Numbered from the stretch's first letter, positions 1 through 10,390 are shown. The stretch: DNA of 64,000 nucleotides from Heligmosomoides polygyrus polygyrus (GCA_947396885.1 OX377204.1:38525975-38589974), one strand, 5' to 3'. Numbers and translations: made by a program. The notes: generated from the sequence alone by a model not told the origin.

Positions 1-537
1 TGAGACAAGGTCTGTGGAACCCGCAAATTGACCTAACAGTCGTTATACTCTTTCCCTCACCATTACCTGTCACCTGGAAATCAGAAGTCTGCTGAAGGTT
101 TTCTAAAACCTTACACCAACAAAACAACAATGTCGCCAATGCTGTTGTGAATACACAACCTACATGAGAATGTATAAACGTAATGCCATGTAGGGCAACA
201 TAAATTTGAATAATAAATGTTTAGACATTTAGACTAGCACCACAAGATAAGTACCATTGAACAACTCCACAGGCATGACCTAGCGGTACCGTAAGCAAGC
301 AATCGAGGTTGCGCATATGCAATACACTCTAGACGCGGTATATCCTTTTAAGATCTGCGGTATATCCTTTTAACTTCTCATCCATTGGCAAATATGTTCC
401 TGTTTATAGGCTCCGCCCAAGTAATTTCTGCATATATACCACCACGTTCTGTAATATTTGTCGTGCTCTAAACGTGATATAGTAATAAATCAATTATTAC
501 AAGTCGCAATAGACACAGCCGTGGTGAACCACCAAAT

Positions 538-564
538 TGGTGCATCAGCCGTGGATTCAAACCC
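538..564 (+). promoter_or_regulatory. tRNA primer-binding site of the LTR element
   Basis: The sequence begins TGGTGCATCAGCCGTGGATT and lies one or two bases inside the left LTR. Its reverse complement ends in CCA and reads like the acceptor stem and T arm of a tRNA over about 27 nt. That is the expected start point for minus-strand cDNA synthesis. The priming tRNA is not identified here. Confidence 0.65.
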
Positions 565-621
565 ACGCAAAAGTTTCTGCGCTAGCTCTCCCCAATGAGA
601 GACAGAAACTATAGTTACTCC

Positions 622-870
622 AGTAAGCGTTCCTCGGAAAACCAGGAGAACTTTAAGAAAGCCTTCCTACCGTGTTCTCTCAGGAGAGCCCTGGAAGCAT
701 CGAAACTTCTTTCCACCGCTAGGGAAAGAAGCTTTCAAAAGTTTTCCTTTAAGCGTTCCTCAGGGGACCAGGAAAACTTAAAGCTTCCTACCGTGTTCTC
801 TCAGGAGAGCCCTGGAAGCAACTGAAACTTCTTTCCATCGCTAGGGAAAGAAGCTTTCAAAAGTTTTCCA
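622..870 (+). repeat. Two-copy internal tandem repeat of the TRIM element
   Basis: A unit of about 120 bp occurs twice in tandem inside the LTR element. Both copies carry GTGTTCTCTCAGGAGAGCCC and CTAGGGAAAGAAGCTTTCAA. Short hairpins such as CTCAGGAGAG recur. No coding function is evident. Confidence 0.7.
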
Positions 871-1272
871 TCCCCCAGTGTTGTGAATACACAACCTACA
901 TGAGAATGTATAAACGTAATGCCATGTAGGGCAACATAAATTTGAATAATAAATGTTTAGACATTTAGACTAGCACCACAAGATAAGTACCATTGAACAA
1001 CTCCACAGGCATGACCTAGCGGTACCGTAAGCAAGCAATCGAGGTTGTGCATATGCAATACACTCTAGACGCGGTATATCCTTTTAAGATCTGCGGTATA
1101 TCCTTTTAACTTCTCATCCATTGGCAAATATGCTCCTGTTTATAGGCTCCGCCCAAGTAATTTCTGCATATATACCGCCACGTTCTGTAATATTTGTCGT
1201 GCTCTAAACGTGATATAGTAATAAATCAATTATTACAAGTCGCAATAGACACAGCCGTGGTGAACCACCAAA

Positions 1273-1454
1273 AATGCTGTGACAATCCACATCTGCTCAC
1301 GCTGAAGTGTGGCCCACCTTTAGACAAGTTGCCTTCGAGGGAAGAAATCAAGCTGACGGAACGTATGGCCAGCATACTCAAGGACCTCGAAACACGTCAA
1401 CTTAAAGTTGACGAAGACAAGCAGCTGGAAGTGGTGGAAGAACAAGAAGATTGA
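1273..1454 (+). CDS. Possible exon, acidic C-terminal end (weak)
   Basis: After the right LTR an open frame runs to a stop at 1454 and encodes an acidic helix-rich tail (it includes DKLPSREEIKLTERMA and KQLEVVEEQED). The same frame can be followed for about 20 codons left of the LTR insertion, so the TRIM may have landed in this frame. No family is recognised. It could equally be an older element fragment. The next sequence is lost in the N gap. Confidence 0.25.
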
Positions 1455-1518
1455 GATCCGCAAGATAAACTGATAGACGTGGAGAGGCAAGCATGATAAC
1501 TCTTGTTTCGAGGGAAAG

Positions 1519-1718
1519 NNNNNNNNNNNNNNNNNNNNNNNNNNNNNNNNNNNNNNNNNNNNNNNNNNNNNNNNNNNNNNNNNNNNNNNNNNNNNNNNNN
1601 NNNNNNNNNNNNNNNNNNNNNNNNNNNNNNNNNNNNNNNNNNNNNNNNNNNNNNNNNNNNNNNNNNNNNNNNNNNNNNNNNNNNNNNNNNNNNNNNNNNN
1701 NNNNNNNNNNNNNNNNNN
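1519..1718. other. Assembly gap of 200 N
   Basis: Exactly 200 N, probably a fixed-size scaffold gap. Any frame crossing it is meaningless. Confidence 1.
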
Positions 1719-1841
1719 AGACACTCAATTTCTTGCAACTTTCTGCACACCCTATACTAATCGTAAGACCTGGATAAGGAGGCCTTGTGTGCGGAATGCT
1801 ATCAACATCGATTTCGAGCTTCAAATCTATCATATCAATCA

Positions 1842-1981
1842 GGAGCCGGATTCGTCAAAATGAAACCCGCGCGTATGCGGGATATATGAGCTAGAGATAA
1901 GATAAGAGACAGAGAGGGAGGCTTCATCGTGGGTATCTCCACCCCTATACCCATGGTTTAGACGTTTATGAATCCGGCTCC
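1842..1981. mobile_element. Small MITE with GGAGCCGGATTC termini
   Basis: A 140-bp unit has perfect 12-bp inverted ends, GGAGCCGGATTC at 1842-1853 and GAATCCGGCTCC at 1970-1981. There is no coding capacity. No clean target duplication was found. The end sequence resembles that of the unit at 36220-36397, so they may be one family. Confidence 0.55.
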
Positions 1982-2753
1982 AGGTCACAACTTTGCTCAA
2001 AACTGACCGGCAGATTTTAATTAATTAAGCGAATTTTTTAAATTACGCGGAAAACGTTTTTAAGAGGATATAAATGGAAGTCTGGCTTTCATACTTAAGA
2101 GTGGGAGATCTTCGCTTCCAGCAGAACGGTTGAGCAAGATTGTCTTATACACTTAAGTTAGACTAGTTTGTAAATATAAATGAATTTCTAAGCAGAACGA
2201 AATTACAAACCTCGCCGTCTCCTTCGATACCACCGAAGCGAAAAAATACGCTGCTGACTAGTATTCTCCTCAACATCTTACTTCACTGGTGATGTAGGAT
2301 CGTGATCATGATACCTTATTCATAGTCTTAATGCTTCCGCAGCCCGAAGGATGGACGAGAATCAGCTGTCTATAATCTGTTGTCCTGAAGAGACGAGTGA
2401 GATAACGCAAGAACCGAACCTCTCTGATCGGCACGTCAAGACAACCGCTGGTGAGAACAGCAACGAAAAAAGTTTGGAAGATAAATCGGTGTCTTGTCTC
2501 AGCAACTCCAGGTGTTGAACAAGAAATACGATGAGCAAAAAGTAGAATCCATGTTCGACTTTCCACGAATCTCGGTATAATGTTCCTTATTGATTGGCAC
2601 CTAGATGTTACAGCACTTTATTAGGCTTACTCTCGGCCATTTCGCGTCTTCGGAGAACGGAAGAATCGAAATAACACTTGAAGAATTACTCCTCCAAAGG
2701 TCGTTTCATAATACAGATAGAAATTCAAAGGTGAATGCAATCACCGTATGAAG
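1982..2753. other. No supported gene; TATA-like element near 2070
   Basis: A TATA-like stretch (GGATATAAATGG, about 2068) sits in a run that could be the remains of another LTR, but no partner repeat was found. The rest has only short open frames with no recognisable domain. Confidence 0.4.
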
Positions 2754-3159
2754 GAGGTATGTGGACGTAGGTGAATGACTTAAGCTCTACGGACCTCTCA
2801 CCCTCAGGATCTCCTTGGGTTTGACCAGTAGGTTGAAACCTACAGTGGCCAGAAAGGAGTAACACTCACTCTCTCCTCTAGCTGACCTTGAAGTTTCTGA
2901 TGCGATCCAGAATGAATCTAGCGTTTTTCCGCACGAAGACGTCTCTCTCGCGTGCAAGAATCGTGACGGCCATCAGAACCAGGAGTGCGCATTTAACGGT
3001 TAACAATTTAACGAATTTAACGCATTAACGGCATTTTTCGTTAATATCTGGCTTAACGACTTAACGGAAATTTTTAGAAATTTAACGGAATTTTTAACGG
3101 ACTACTTTCTCAGGGACTTTATCACAATTATCCTTAGTATTTTCTAATGTTACATCGAT

Positions 3160-3330
3160 CGCCCTGGGATCGGTGAATTGGTTCCAGACATGTCTGGAAG
3201 GGATAGAGCTCTGACTTCTCCATCGACTGACCACCGCAAGTCATTGTATCGCTAAACACTCGTTCAAGCCGTCTCCACGATATCGCGTAAAAGTAGAACG
3301 TGTGGTACATTCCACAAAAGGGATTGAGTA
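3160..3330 (+). repeat. Dispersed repeat, copy 1
   Basis: Shares GGTTCCAGACATGTCTGGAAGGGAT-type sequence, the CCACCGCAAGTCAT block and the GTAAAAGTAGAACG block with copies at 14965-15075 (partial), 24590-24860, 45430-45600 (inverted) and 55990-56090 (inverted). It lies inside the hAT element. No coding function. Confidence 0.6.
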
Positions 3331-3463
3331 ACGCCGTGCTATATCCTAATCCTTTAATGCATTTTGTTGCTAGAATTTTTTTCGCCGAGCCCTCAGCACG
3401 TCAATCTATCCTCAAAGACACTCGTCTAATCTCCTTGTAAGATATGGCTATTCCCACCTCGCG

Positions 3464-3655
3464 TTGCTTATCTTTTGCTTTTCCTCTTTTGATAACTTTT
3501 GCTCGCCACCTGGAACAGTCGAGAGGGAGAGAATATTTTCCGCTGGACATTTCTTAAACGATTGTAGAAAAACTCTAGTATCAAAAATTATTATAGAACG
3601 ATGGTCCCAAGCACGCGAAAATCGTGCGTTCGACAACGTTTTAACATTCTGCTGA
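3464..3655 (+). pseudogene. hAT transposase C-terminal dimerisation region
   Basis: The frame contains PGTVERERIFSAGHFLND, which matches the hAT dimerisation signature (P..S..ER.FS.aG......R..L) at the C-terminus of hAT transposases. The upstream catalytic domain is missing or unreadable, so this is the tail of a decayed transposase. Its position inside an element with hAT ends supports the call. Confidence 0.65.
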
Positions 3656-4684
3656 TAGCTTTTCAGTTGTATTTTGATTAATTCTTTCTTCACTTGATCC
3701 CGCTATTACTATTACTTGCTATTTCCATAACTGCTCTCATTCCACACCCTGTAGATAATTTGTTGCTGAAGGATTGTTTATATTTCTGCGTTTGTTGATG
3801 TTCAATAGTTTGTTTTACATTGCGGTGTTACACTACATTCCTTGAACTTTAGCTGTTGACCTCTTCAAGTGAAACGTATAAGTTTTTCCTTGATGTTTTC
3901 GATTGAAATAATGGTTCGCAGCTAACTGTATTTTTTAACGAAATTTAACGATTTACGGGAAATTTTCCGTTAAAAAGCTCCTTAAAAATTTTAACACTCA
4001 TAATTTTGTGTACCGCCCTGATCGGAACCAGTGTGCCGCCTTGACACCCTGTGCTCGCCCATGGGAGTCTCTGCGACCTTCTAAGGCCCTCCAGATGTTC
4101 CTTCGCTCTGACATAAAGCGGACCTCCTGTTACCACGAGGTACTCCTCTCTGCATTCACTGCACAACATGAGGCACACCACGACGAATTCATGCAATCAC
4201 CTTGCTTTCCAAAAGCACACACCACATAGGAGGGGAGAAATTCATTGAAGGGACTTCTACCACCACTACCAATTGATGGTAGTCTGTCTTTTGAAGTTAG
4301 CCACGTTCCCCTGCTGATGTCGGCCGATATGAACGACATGCAGAAGGAAATTTTGTTTCCCGTTTGCAACCACTGAACGATGTCTGTGCTTGACAGGAAT
4401 CCTTGTAGAGGGATACACATTCAGGAAAGCGATGTGTCCTGCAAGTTTCCTAGACAGCGCCTTCTGAGTGCTGTTAGACGACACAGCGACCGCGATTCAA
4501 ACATGTTGATGACTATGTTCCTTTTCACGTAGGACGGATATGCAAACTTTGAATGGACTAGTTTTTCTTGCTACGTTTGTGATACCATTTCGTTGCGATC
4601 AGCCTACTGGGCCATGTCCTAGGAGGTCCTTAGGTTCGGTGGTCTTTAGAGCTTAAATCATTCACCAATCTACCTCCATCTGGC

Positions 4685-5943
4685 GGTGACTGATGGAATT
4701 CCTCACCTCCCTCCACAAAGATTCGCCCTCAGTCGCTTCTCCTTGTCACTTTCATTCCATTTTCCTTTGAATTTCTTTCTATCGTGTGAAACTAGCTTTG
4801 GGGAAGTAGTTCTTCAAGTGGTATTTGGACTCCTCCAGGCTCCGAAGAAGGAGAAACCGCTGAAACAATCTCTGTGAAGTGAACTTAGCTACAAGATTCC
4901 TTTAAAATTTGCCTGTGGAACACCCAAAGTAGTGACTTTATCGAATTCTCTGGATACTCTCCAAACTATGATTTATTTACTTACCTAATGCTTCATTTCT
5001 TTCGCAAAGACACAAACTAGTCTGGGTGCTTATTAAGGCAATGTGTTCATCGAAAAAAATAAAAAATAAAAAATAGGACACAAAAAGGGACTACAGAAGG
5101 GGAACCATAAATCCACATAACCGACTTAGAAACCGACTATTCGGGACAGATTTGCAATGAGTTATGTTGGATATGGAGCCGAGCTTTATTCTCATGACAT
5201 AGCAATATACCAAGGAATAGATACCTTGACAAAATCAATAGCGCAAATGATCCAAAAGTTTATCAATTAAATGCAAATATGATATATGAACAGCTTTAAT
5301 GACCAAAGCTTTAGTGGCTAAAATCTGTCACTCCAGCGTCACTCTATAGGCCCTTCGTGACCTTTAGGGAGGGGAAAAGCTTCCTCGCCTTGCCTGAGAT
5401 CTTTTTCGCTTTGCGGTTCCTCAACACTCTGAAACGTACACATTTAAGTCCATATTGAATCCAATATCGTTTTCAAACTTTACAGAAAGTCAACATAAGT
5501 CCCGTGTTTGTTTCCATATTCGATAACTTTCGCTAACAAGATAATGGTCTGAACCTGACGAGTGTGAATGCCGAGGATATGTGCTGCAGGTAGGTTTCCC
5601 ACTTTTCAAAAAAGCATTATCCGTTTCCTTGAAAAAAGTTTTCAATTCAATGAGAATTTTGAGTCTGATGTCAAAGAGAATCCACTTTGTCGCGCACATG
5701 ATTCAGCGCTTCGTCGTGGTACGGAGGTGGCAAGAGGTGTCGAACCTCGATGTACAGCAAAGGCTTTCAATCCCCAATGAGCTCTCCAAATCTAATGAGG
5801 AGTTCTGCAAATCTTCGGAAGCATAGCGAAGTCTGAACATCACCTCGAAATCATCCCGGCTCGGCCGTTCATGTGGGCTTTCTTCTTGAGACGGCAGCAC
5901 AACACCAGCCTCAGTACCCCGCACATTAACACATCTGCGACGG
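4685..5943. other. No supported gene
   Basis: Open frames on both strands at 5490-5990 are short and overlap each other. A minus-strand frame (5703-5877) has a plausible acidic run (FEVMFRLRYASEDLQ) but no splice partner was found. A low-complexity AAAATAAAAAATAAAA run lies near 5060. Confidence 0.4.
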
Positions 5944-6007
5944 TGTCCACTCATATGAGTGGACAGCGGAGAGGGTGCAACGGAAGTGTCCACTCATTTG
6001 AGTGGAC
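5944..6007. repeat. Pair of near-identical palindromes
   Basis: TGTCCACTCATATGAGTGGACA at 5944-5965 is a perfect 22-bp palindrome. A second, GTCCACTCATTTGAGTGGAC at 5988-6007, has the same 9-bp arms around a two-base centre. Centres are about 43 bp apart. The arms are GTCCACTCA / TGAGTGGAC in both. The pair could bind a dimeric factor or be the remains of a foldback unit. Confidence 0.75.
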
Positions 6008-6009
6008 GG

Positions 6010-6985
6010 AGGAGTTTTTGGGAACAACTTTCTTTTTTGATGCTCTTGTTCACTTTTCTCCTCAAATTCGCAAATTATGGCAACAAGTCAATGTTGGGCT
6101 TGCGTAGGCAGAAAAATGATCCGCTTTCTCGTAACAAACAGGAAAAGAACGTTTTTAATTAATGAAAGCGCACATAGACGAGACGAGAATTAATGCACAA
6201 ACTTCAGATGAAACATGAATTGAACACTTGAATGAAACAAGCTAGGCTCTGACTGATTATGACAATAAGCAAACATTCGAAAGGAACACTTCCCATCGCT
6301 GGATAGCACCTCAAACAGACACATTTCTCACAACTGGAGCAGCGCGTATGGACTATCCTTTCTTCTTGGCAATATCTCTTCCCAGGCTACTGCTCAGTTT
6401 TTTATAGCAACCTGTGCAGCTCTTCTGGACTGTTCTTAAGTCGGCTCTGTTTTTTTTGTTTTTTTTTCGCGGGAGCCCACGCAATTGGCTGGACACGCAC
6501 GCGCGAAAGAAAAAAGCAGCCGGCCGTCGCGCGCAGTGGGCGTGAAAACGCTCTCGTCGCGGATGTAGCTTTGCCGTCTTCAACGTCGGACGGTATGACA
6601 ACCGATGAGACACAAACAGAGCATGGATTGCACAGCGCGTCACTGAAGCGACATGACATGGAAATTGCCTCATGCCCTACCAAGAACTTCAGGGCAGTTT
6701 CCTCAAACGCCGAACTACAGGCTATTCTGGAAGAAGAAGGACGTATATCAGGCTCCATGTGGTCACCCTGCACGAGGCCAAGGCTAGAAGAACGACGTAC
6801 TGTATTTATAACGCGGGACACTGGGCTTTTTCGCACCCCCTAAGGAGGCTAGGTACCATCTGACGGATCCCGACCTCGAAAGGAACCTATTCGACACGAC
6901 TGCTCCTGCCTGCGCTCGGTTGCGAGACTGCTGCTACGTCTTTGCTAGGGAGCACGCAGAGAGTGATGAGCGATGTTTTCTGAAG
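6010..6985. other. Unassigned; open frame 6571-6843 on plus
   Basis: A 90-codon plus-strand frame (6571-6843) begins MPSSTSDGMTTDE and ends in a basic segment. It is preceded by a GC-rich stretch (6480-6570) and a poly-T tract. No domain or splice partner is seen, so I leave it uncalled as a gene. Confidence 0.3.
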
Positions 6986-7090
6986 TACCAACTAGGGATG
7001 GGCGGGATTTTTTCCAGCAAATAGAAAATCGAGTTTGCCAGAAAATTGAATATAGAAAACGCCAGAAAGCAGAAGACAAAGATGTTAGTA
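6986..7090 (+). repeat. Truncated hAT-like end
   Basis: AGGGATGGGCGGGATTTTTTCC near 6988 and the following CAGAAAA/AGAAAA-rich sequence resemble the left end of the hAT element at 26906 (CAGGGATGGGCAGAATTTC). No matching right end was found, so this looks like a fragment. Confidence 0.45.
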
Positions 7091-7138
7091 ATGTGTTGCG
7101 CCACACGAGGATTTTAGGTGCAATCCTTTGTTCAGCAG

Positions 7139-7175
7139 GGCCTGACGTTTCGAAGTTCTGTCATCTTCAGAGGCC
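7139..7175 (-). ncRNA. Hammerhead-ribozyme-like core (PLE-type), helix II weak
   Basis: On the minus strand the order is GGCCT, CTGAAGA, a 12-nt spacer, GAAA, CGTC, AGGCC. CTGAAGA and GAAA are hammerhead core boxes, CGTC supplies the cleavage triplet, and GGCCT pairs perfectly with AGGCC as helix I. The 12-nt spacer does not form a clear helix II, unlike the copy at 50042. It may be a decayed PLE terminal repeat. Confidence 0.45.
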
Positions 7176-7199
7176 TAGGTCCACCACTAAAGGGCGATG

Positions 7200-7808
7200 A
7201 TCGCCCTGTGCTTGAAGACTAGTAGAGGCGCAGTTTCTAAGTAGTTTCGCCCATACTAATCCTCAAAATGTGAGCCCTGCTCGGTAAAGATTCCACCCAA
7301 AAGCCTCGCATGGCACAATACATTACTAGCATTATCAACTAACAATGCCGAGGTCGCATGAAGAGAGAGAAACCGAGAAATTTCGAAAATATCGCTTTAG
7401 CTGTCTCTTCTATCTAAAGATGCATTATTACCAATATCCAACCCTTTTACACCATCTCACTCCATGCTGGACACTTATCGACGTAAGTGGGGGGGGGGGG
7501 TGAAATTACATTGATCACCTCCCAAATAAAAGTGTAGGGTGATGTCATTAAATTAAAGTAGACCCTGACTTCCCTTTTGGAAATTTATAATTCACTTGCC
7601 ATATCAAACTGAGTGCAGTGTTTGACATTTTATGAAACGTTGATTTTTGCAGTCAAAACATGTAATGAATCAAACATTGTTTCAACGTGCAGTAAAGCAG
7701 CAATTTTTGAGTTTGAATTTTTCTTTAACATGTATGTACGCTACGTGTGACGCCCTTGACAGAATCCAGGCGCACGAAACACTTCTTTCCCAATAATCTG
7801 TTGCTCAC
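7200..7808. other. No supported feature
   Basis: AT-rich sequence with a GGGGGGGGGG run near 7492. No convincing frame, repeat or RNA. Confidence 0.4.
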
Positions 7809-8091
7809 CTGTAGTCGCACGGTGTCGTAGAAAGCTATTCTGAGATCGCTGATAAGCTCCTTGGGGTCGAGCCGCCGTCCTGAATTCTTCACGTTTGGTA
7901 TCAAGCCCTTGCCTCTGGTAAAATACGATGTCCCACCATTATGATAGAGAGCTTTCCCTCGCAAAGACCCTCGGTTAATAGCTCGCGTCGATGCTGCTTC
8001 CAAGTACAACTTCTCGGCTCGGTCGCTTGCCTTCACGTAGATCGGTACGCAAATGCCACGGTCATTCTGCAAAGCGCGACTTTTCAATGAG
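7809..8091 (-). CDS. Candidate internal exon, unknown protein
   Basis: A minus-strand frame is bounded by an acceptor (CGTACCCGCAG before 8091) and a donor (CGACTACAG/GTGAGC at 7809). It is 283 bp: one base plus 94 codons, entering in phase 2 and leaving in phase 0. The peptide includes GICVPIYVKASDRAEKLYLE and ends in YDTVRLQ. No family is recognised and no neighbouring exon was found, so it may be a gene relic or chance. Confidence 0.35.
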
Positions 8092-8781
8092 CTGCGGGTA
8101 CGAGAGAGATTTTTATGGTGATGTTCTCCCATTACAGCGCGCACCCAACCGTCTAGACGCACCGATCTACTTATCACACCCCACTCCGAAATAAAACACG
8201 CGTGTTGTTGTTGCAGATGCTTATCATAGACAAAACGTTCACTGCCCTGTAATGTTTACTGATCTGACTTTACGGCCGATAGCATGGCGCAGAAAGAAAA
8301 ACATGTCCCGAATAGTGAAAACACCGTTATGAGATCTTTACCTTCTACCCTATTTATACCATTTTCAAGTCAAGCTGCACACTCTTCAAGGTAATTTTGA
8401 CACTTCTCAGACAAAATAGCCACTTCAAGCTTCCTTTGAAATTTTTGAATTCAGCTGCCCAAAAATGAAGACACTCTATGGAACTTTAGCAAAATTCCGT
8501 TTTATTAAGAAAAATAAAGTCAGAAAGAAGAAGACGTACCATGTACATGTATTTGCATTTGATTGATAGTGTGAATGCTGTATACTTCTAACGGAGAAGT
8601 GGGGATAGGTATCTTTTCTACAACTGTTTTTGCTGTTTCACGGACAAGGACGCAACTTCACGCGGACAATTTTTGCTGTCAATCAAAGGAAAATCACGTG
8701 CTGGAACAATACATGGCGCAATTCTTTCAGCACTAAGAAGAATTGCACCCTTTCTGCACTTTGTGGGAACTGTGATATGAA
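8092..8781. other. No supported feature
   Basis: Only short frames. The sequence after 8500 is moderately AT-rich and leads into the tandem repeat. Confidence 0.4.
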
Positions 8782-8951
8782 ACCATTCCAAGAGACGACA
8801 AAGTAACGGTGTGAAAGCGACATATATGCAAATCATACACCATTCCATGAGACGACAAAGTAACGGTGTGAAAGCGACATATATGCAAATCATACACCAT
8901 TCCATGAGACAACAAAGTAACGGTGTGAAAGCGACATATATGCAAATCATG
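8782..8951 (+). repeat. 57-bp tandem repeat, three copies
   Basis: Three head-to-tail copies start at 8782, 8839 and 8896, each exactly 57 bp apart, with about one change per copy. The unit contains AAAGTAACGGTGTGAAAGCG and CATATATGCAAATCAT. Because 57 is a multiple of three, open frames cross it on the minus strand, but they lack other gene signals. Confidence 0.9.
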
Positions 8952-9167
8952 CAGAATCGAAAATAGCTTTCAATTCCAAACCCTACGCTTTTGAACGGAT
9001 TAATTTAACGATGGCTTAATTGAAATTGCCGCACGGAGGGGTAGTAGCGCGCCACTTATCAAGGCCTGACACATCTTGATTTTCATGATTTGCTCTCAAA
9101 TTTCTACCACCCCATTCTGCTCTGATTTATTAACTTGTTTATTAAATTCCTTTGCTAGCAATACCAG

Positions 9168-9279
9168 CAGAGGATCATCAGATACAAAAAGTGACCATTT
9201 AAACGTGACCCAGATACTTCGCGATGACTCCAGGAAGCTAATTCCTCCACAAAAACTTCGCAAACCATGTTTTGCTATT
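9168..9279 (+). CDS. Candidate internal exon, unknown protein (weak)
   Basis: An acceptor (AGCAATACCAG) and a donor (GCTATT/GTAAGG) frame 112 bp: one base plus 37 codons. The peptide includes HLNVTQILRDDSRKLIPP. No partner exon could be joined in phase with confidence and no domain is recognised. Confidence 0.28.
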
Positions 9280-10110
9280 GTAAGGCTGTTCATAGTGATA
9301 ATCTTCTACTTCGAAATATTCAGTTTTTCCGTTTAACTAAAGAAACCTGCCATTGGCACTCCATTTGTTGAGGCGCCGAATCGTAAGGTACCTCAACGCT
9401 TAAGCTAAATTACGGAAACATCGCTCAGGTTTTGCTTCCACCTATCACGATCTTCTATTCTGAGTAAGGCTCTACATCATTTTAAGGCTATCTATGTTCG
9501 AAGTATCTCGTGTCAGTGTCCAACTGCTGCCTTATTCAACAACGTTTACATACTTTGCTGAACAAGCGTCTAAATTTCTATTCTATTTCGATTTCGCTTT
9601 TCCGAGATTCGAGCCATCGAGCTTCACGTTTTTTCCGCTATCACGAACGTGGCTTAAATTTTTCAGTTTTTGGTGGCAGTCGTCTCATAATTTTACACGT
9701 ACTTAAAACTGAATGTGTTCTCTACGTAAAAGTATCAAAACCCCCAATGAAGTAGTGGAGTACAAGATTTAAAGGCGGAGGTACTCAATATTATGCTAAC
9801 CATTTCCTGTAACATTTCAGGTTTTAGAGGTGACGCTGACAAAAGGTTTGGTATTTATCCAGCCATCTACTTTTCGCCCTCTTGACTCTTGTTTTGTATT
9901 TGTTTTAAAACGACCGTAGAATGAAAATATATAATTATATTAGCCGACTTGCGGTGGGAGGGATTAGGTGCTTATTTTCTTAATTCAGTGGTAATTGGCA
10001 TAAACAACAGATCTCCGACTTTTATGCTTATGAACGCAGTTGAAAAGCTCAGATTTACAGCTGAAAGACGCCTCACTAACAGATAAATTTGGGGGTGTCG
10101 ACTTATCTAC
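9280..10110. other. No supported gene
   Basis: Possible exon fragments on plus (9494-9755) cannot be phased with the candidate exon at 9168-9279. Otherwise featureless AT-rich DNA. Confidence 0.35.
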
Positions 10111-10114
10111 TGAG

Positions 10115-10390
10115 CTTTTAGGGTAGTCGAAGGCGTGAAGAAGGCGAAGAATGTCCGGCTCCGTGCCCACCTGCTCGATACCATGGCTCAGAGACCAGGC
10201 CATATGGAAAGTGGGATGAACACGCGATCAGCGTCTCGCGCAGCGTGGAATCGAGATGGCGATGCTCGGAGTGATCGGAGACACGATTCACACAAATGAG
10301 AGAATGCCTCCGGAGTTTCGAACTTCGTCGACGTTCGAAGATCATAGACGCTGTCGCATGGGCCAAGCCGTCGAGAACAAGGTGGGTCGG
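10115..10390 (+). pseudogene. RTE reverse-transcriptase C-terminal fragment
   Basis: Frames scattered across the plus strand give the usual C-terminal RTE run: a basic segment, a region with SEHAISVSRSVESR, and a following block with LRSFELRRRSKIIDAV-like residues and AVAWAKP. The same order is found in the better preserved copies at 27375-28690 and 29215-30107. Frameshifts are frequent. Confidence 0.6.

Larger units (their letters stand above)
143..1272 (+). mobile_element. TRIM-like miniature LTR retrotransposon
   Basis: Two direct repeats of about 394 bp (143-536 and 879-1272) differ at only about three positions. Each begins TGTTGTGAATAC. The 5-bp sequence AATGC flanks the unit on both sides (138-142 and 1273-1277), as a target-site duplication should. 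A primer-binding site follows the left repeat. The internal part (537-878) is only about 340 bp and has no gag or pol, so the element must be mobilised by another element's enzymes. This fits a terminal-repeat retrotransposon in miniature. High repeat identity suggests recent insertion. The superfamily cannot be told without coding sequence; TGTTG starts and 5-bp duplications suit BEL/Pao or Gypsy. Confidence 0.8.
2980..4020 (+). mobile_element. hAT-superfamily DNA transposon remnant
   Basis: The ends are CAGGAGTGCGCA (2980-2991) and, inverted, CAGGGCGGTACA (4009-4020), both fitting the hAT terminal consensus. Flanking 8-bp copies ATCAGAAC (2972-2979) and ATCGGAAC (4021-4028) differ at one base, as expected for a hAT target duplication. 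Both subterminal regions are rich in TTAACG-type repeats, which may be transposase-binding sites. It inserted into the Penelope-like element, so it is younger than that copy. Confidence 0.85.
2885..4500 (-). pseudogene. PLE reverse transcriptase end plus GIY-YIG endonuclease, broken
   Basis: The upstream part (4500-4200) resembles the linker after the RT domain, with KISFCMSFISADIS and VVCAFGKQGDCM. Next comes a zinc-finger/GIY-YIG-like block with CSECREEYLVV and GGPLYVRAKEHLEGL (about 4160-4060), where Penelope endonucleases have C..C...YIGETGRPL..R..EH. The invariant GIY and YIG-type residues are partly lost. Beyond the hAT, 2972-2885 gives AVTILARERDVFVRK followed by a stop, matching the domain's C-terminal part. 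Removing the hAT and one target copy restores the frame. Internal stops upstream show the element is dead. Confidence 0.7.
2754..4684 (-). mobile_element. 5'-truncated Penelope-like element, interrupted by a hAT
   Basis: Read on the minus strand, 4500-4029 and then 2972-2885 carry the end of a Penelope-like reverse transcriptase and a GIY-YIG-type endonuclease. The last stretch at the 3' side (2754-2838) reappears inverted at the truncated 5' side (4600-4684), giving imperfect inverted ends of about 85 bp. A hAT element occupies 2980-4020. The inverted cap is also seen at 49991-50629. Penelope-like elements move by target-primed reverse transcription and often show terminal repeats in inverted orientation. 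Confidence 0.75.

Noticed and set aside
1194..1454. 86-codon ORF read as a gag start
   Set aside because: Its first part is LTR sequence and the junction is the insertion point, so the composite frame is artificial; only the part after 1272 is kept as a weak candidate.
1320..1833. Several frames across the N gap
   Set aside because: They are open only because N has no stops.
8782..8951. CRISPR-like array
   Set aside because: The 57-bp units are contiguous with no spacers, and the genome is eukaryotic.
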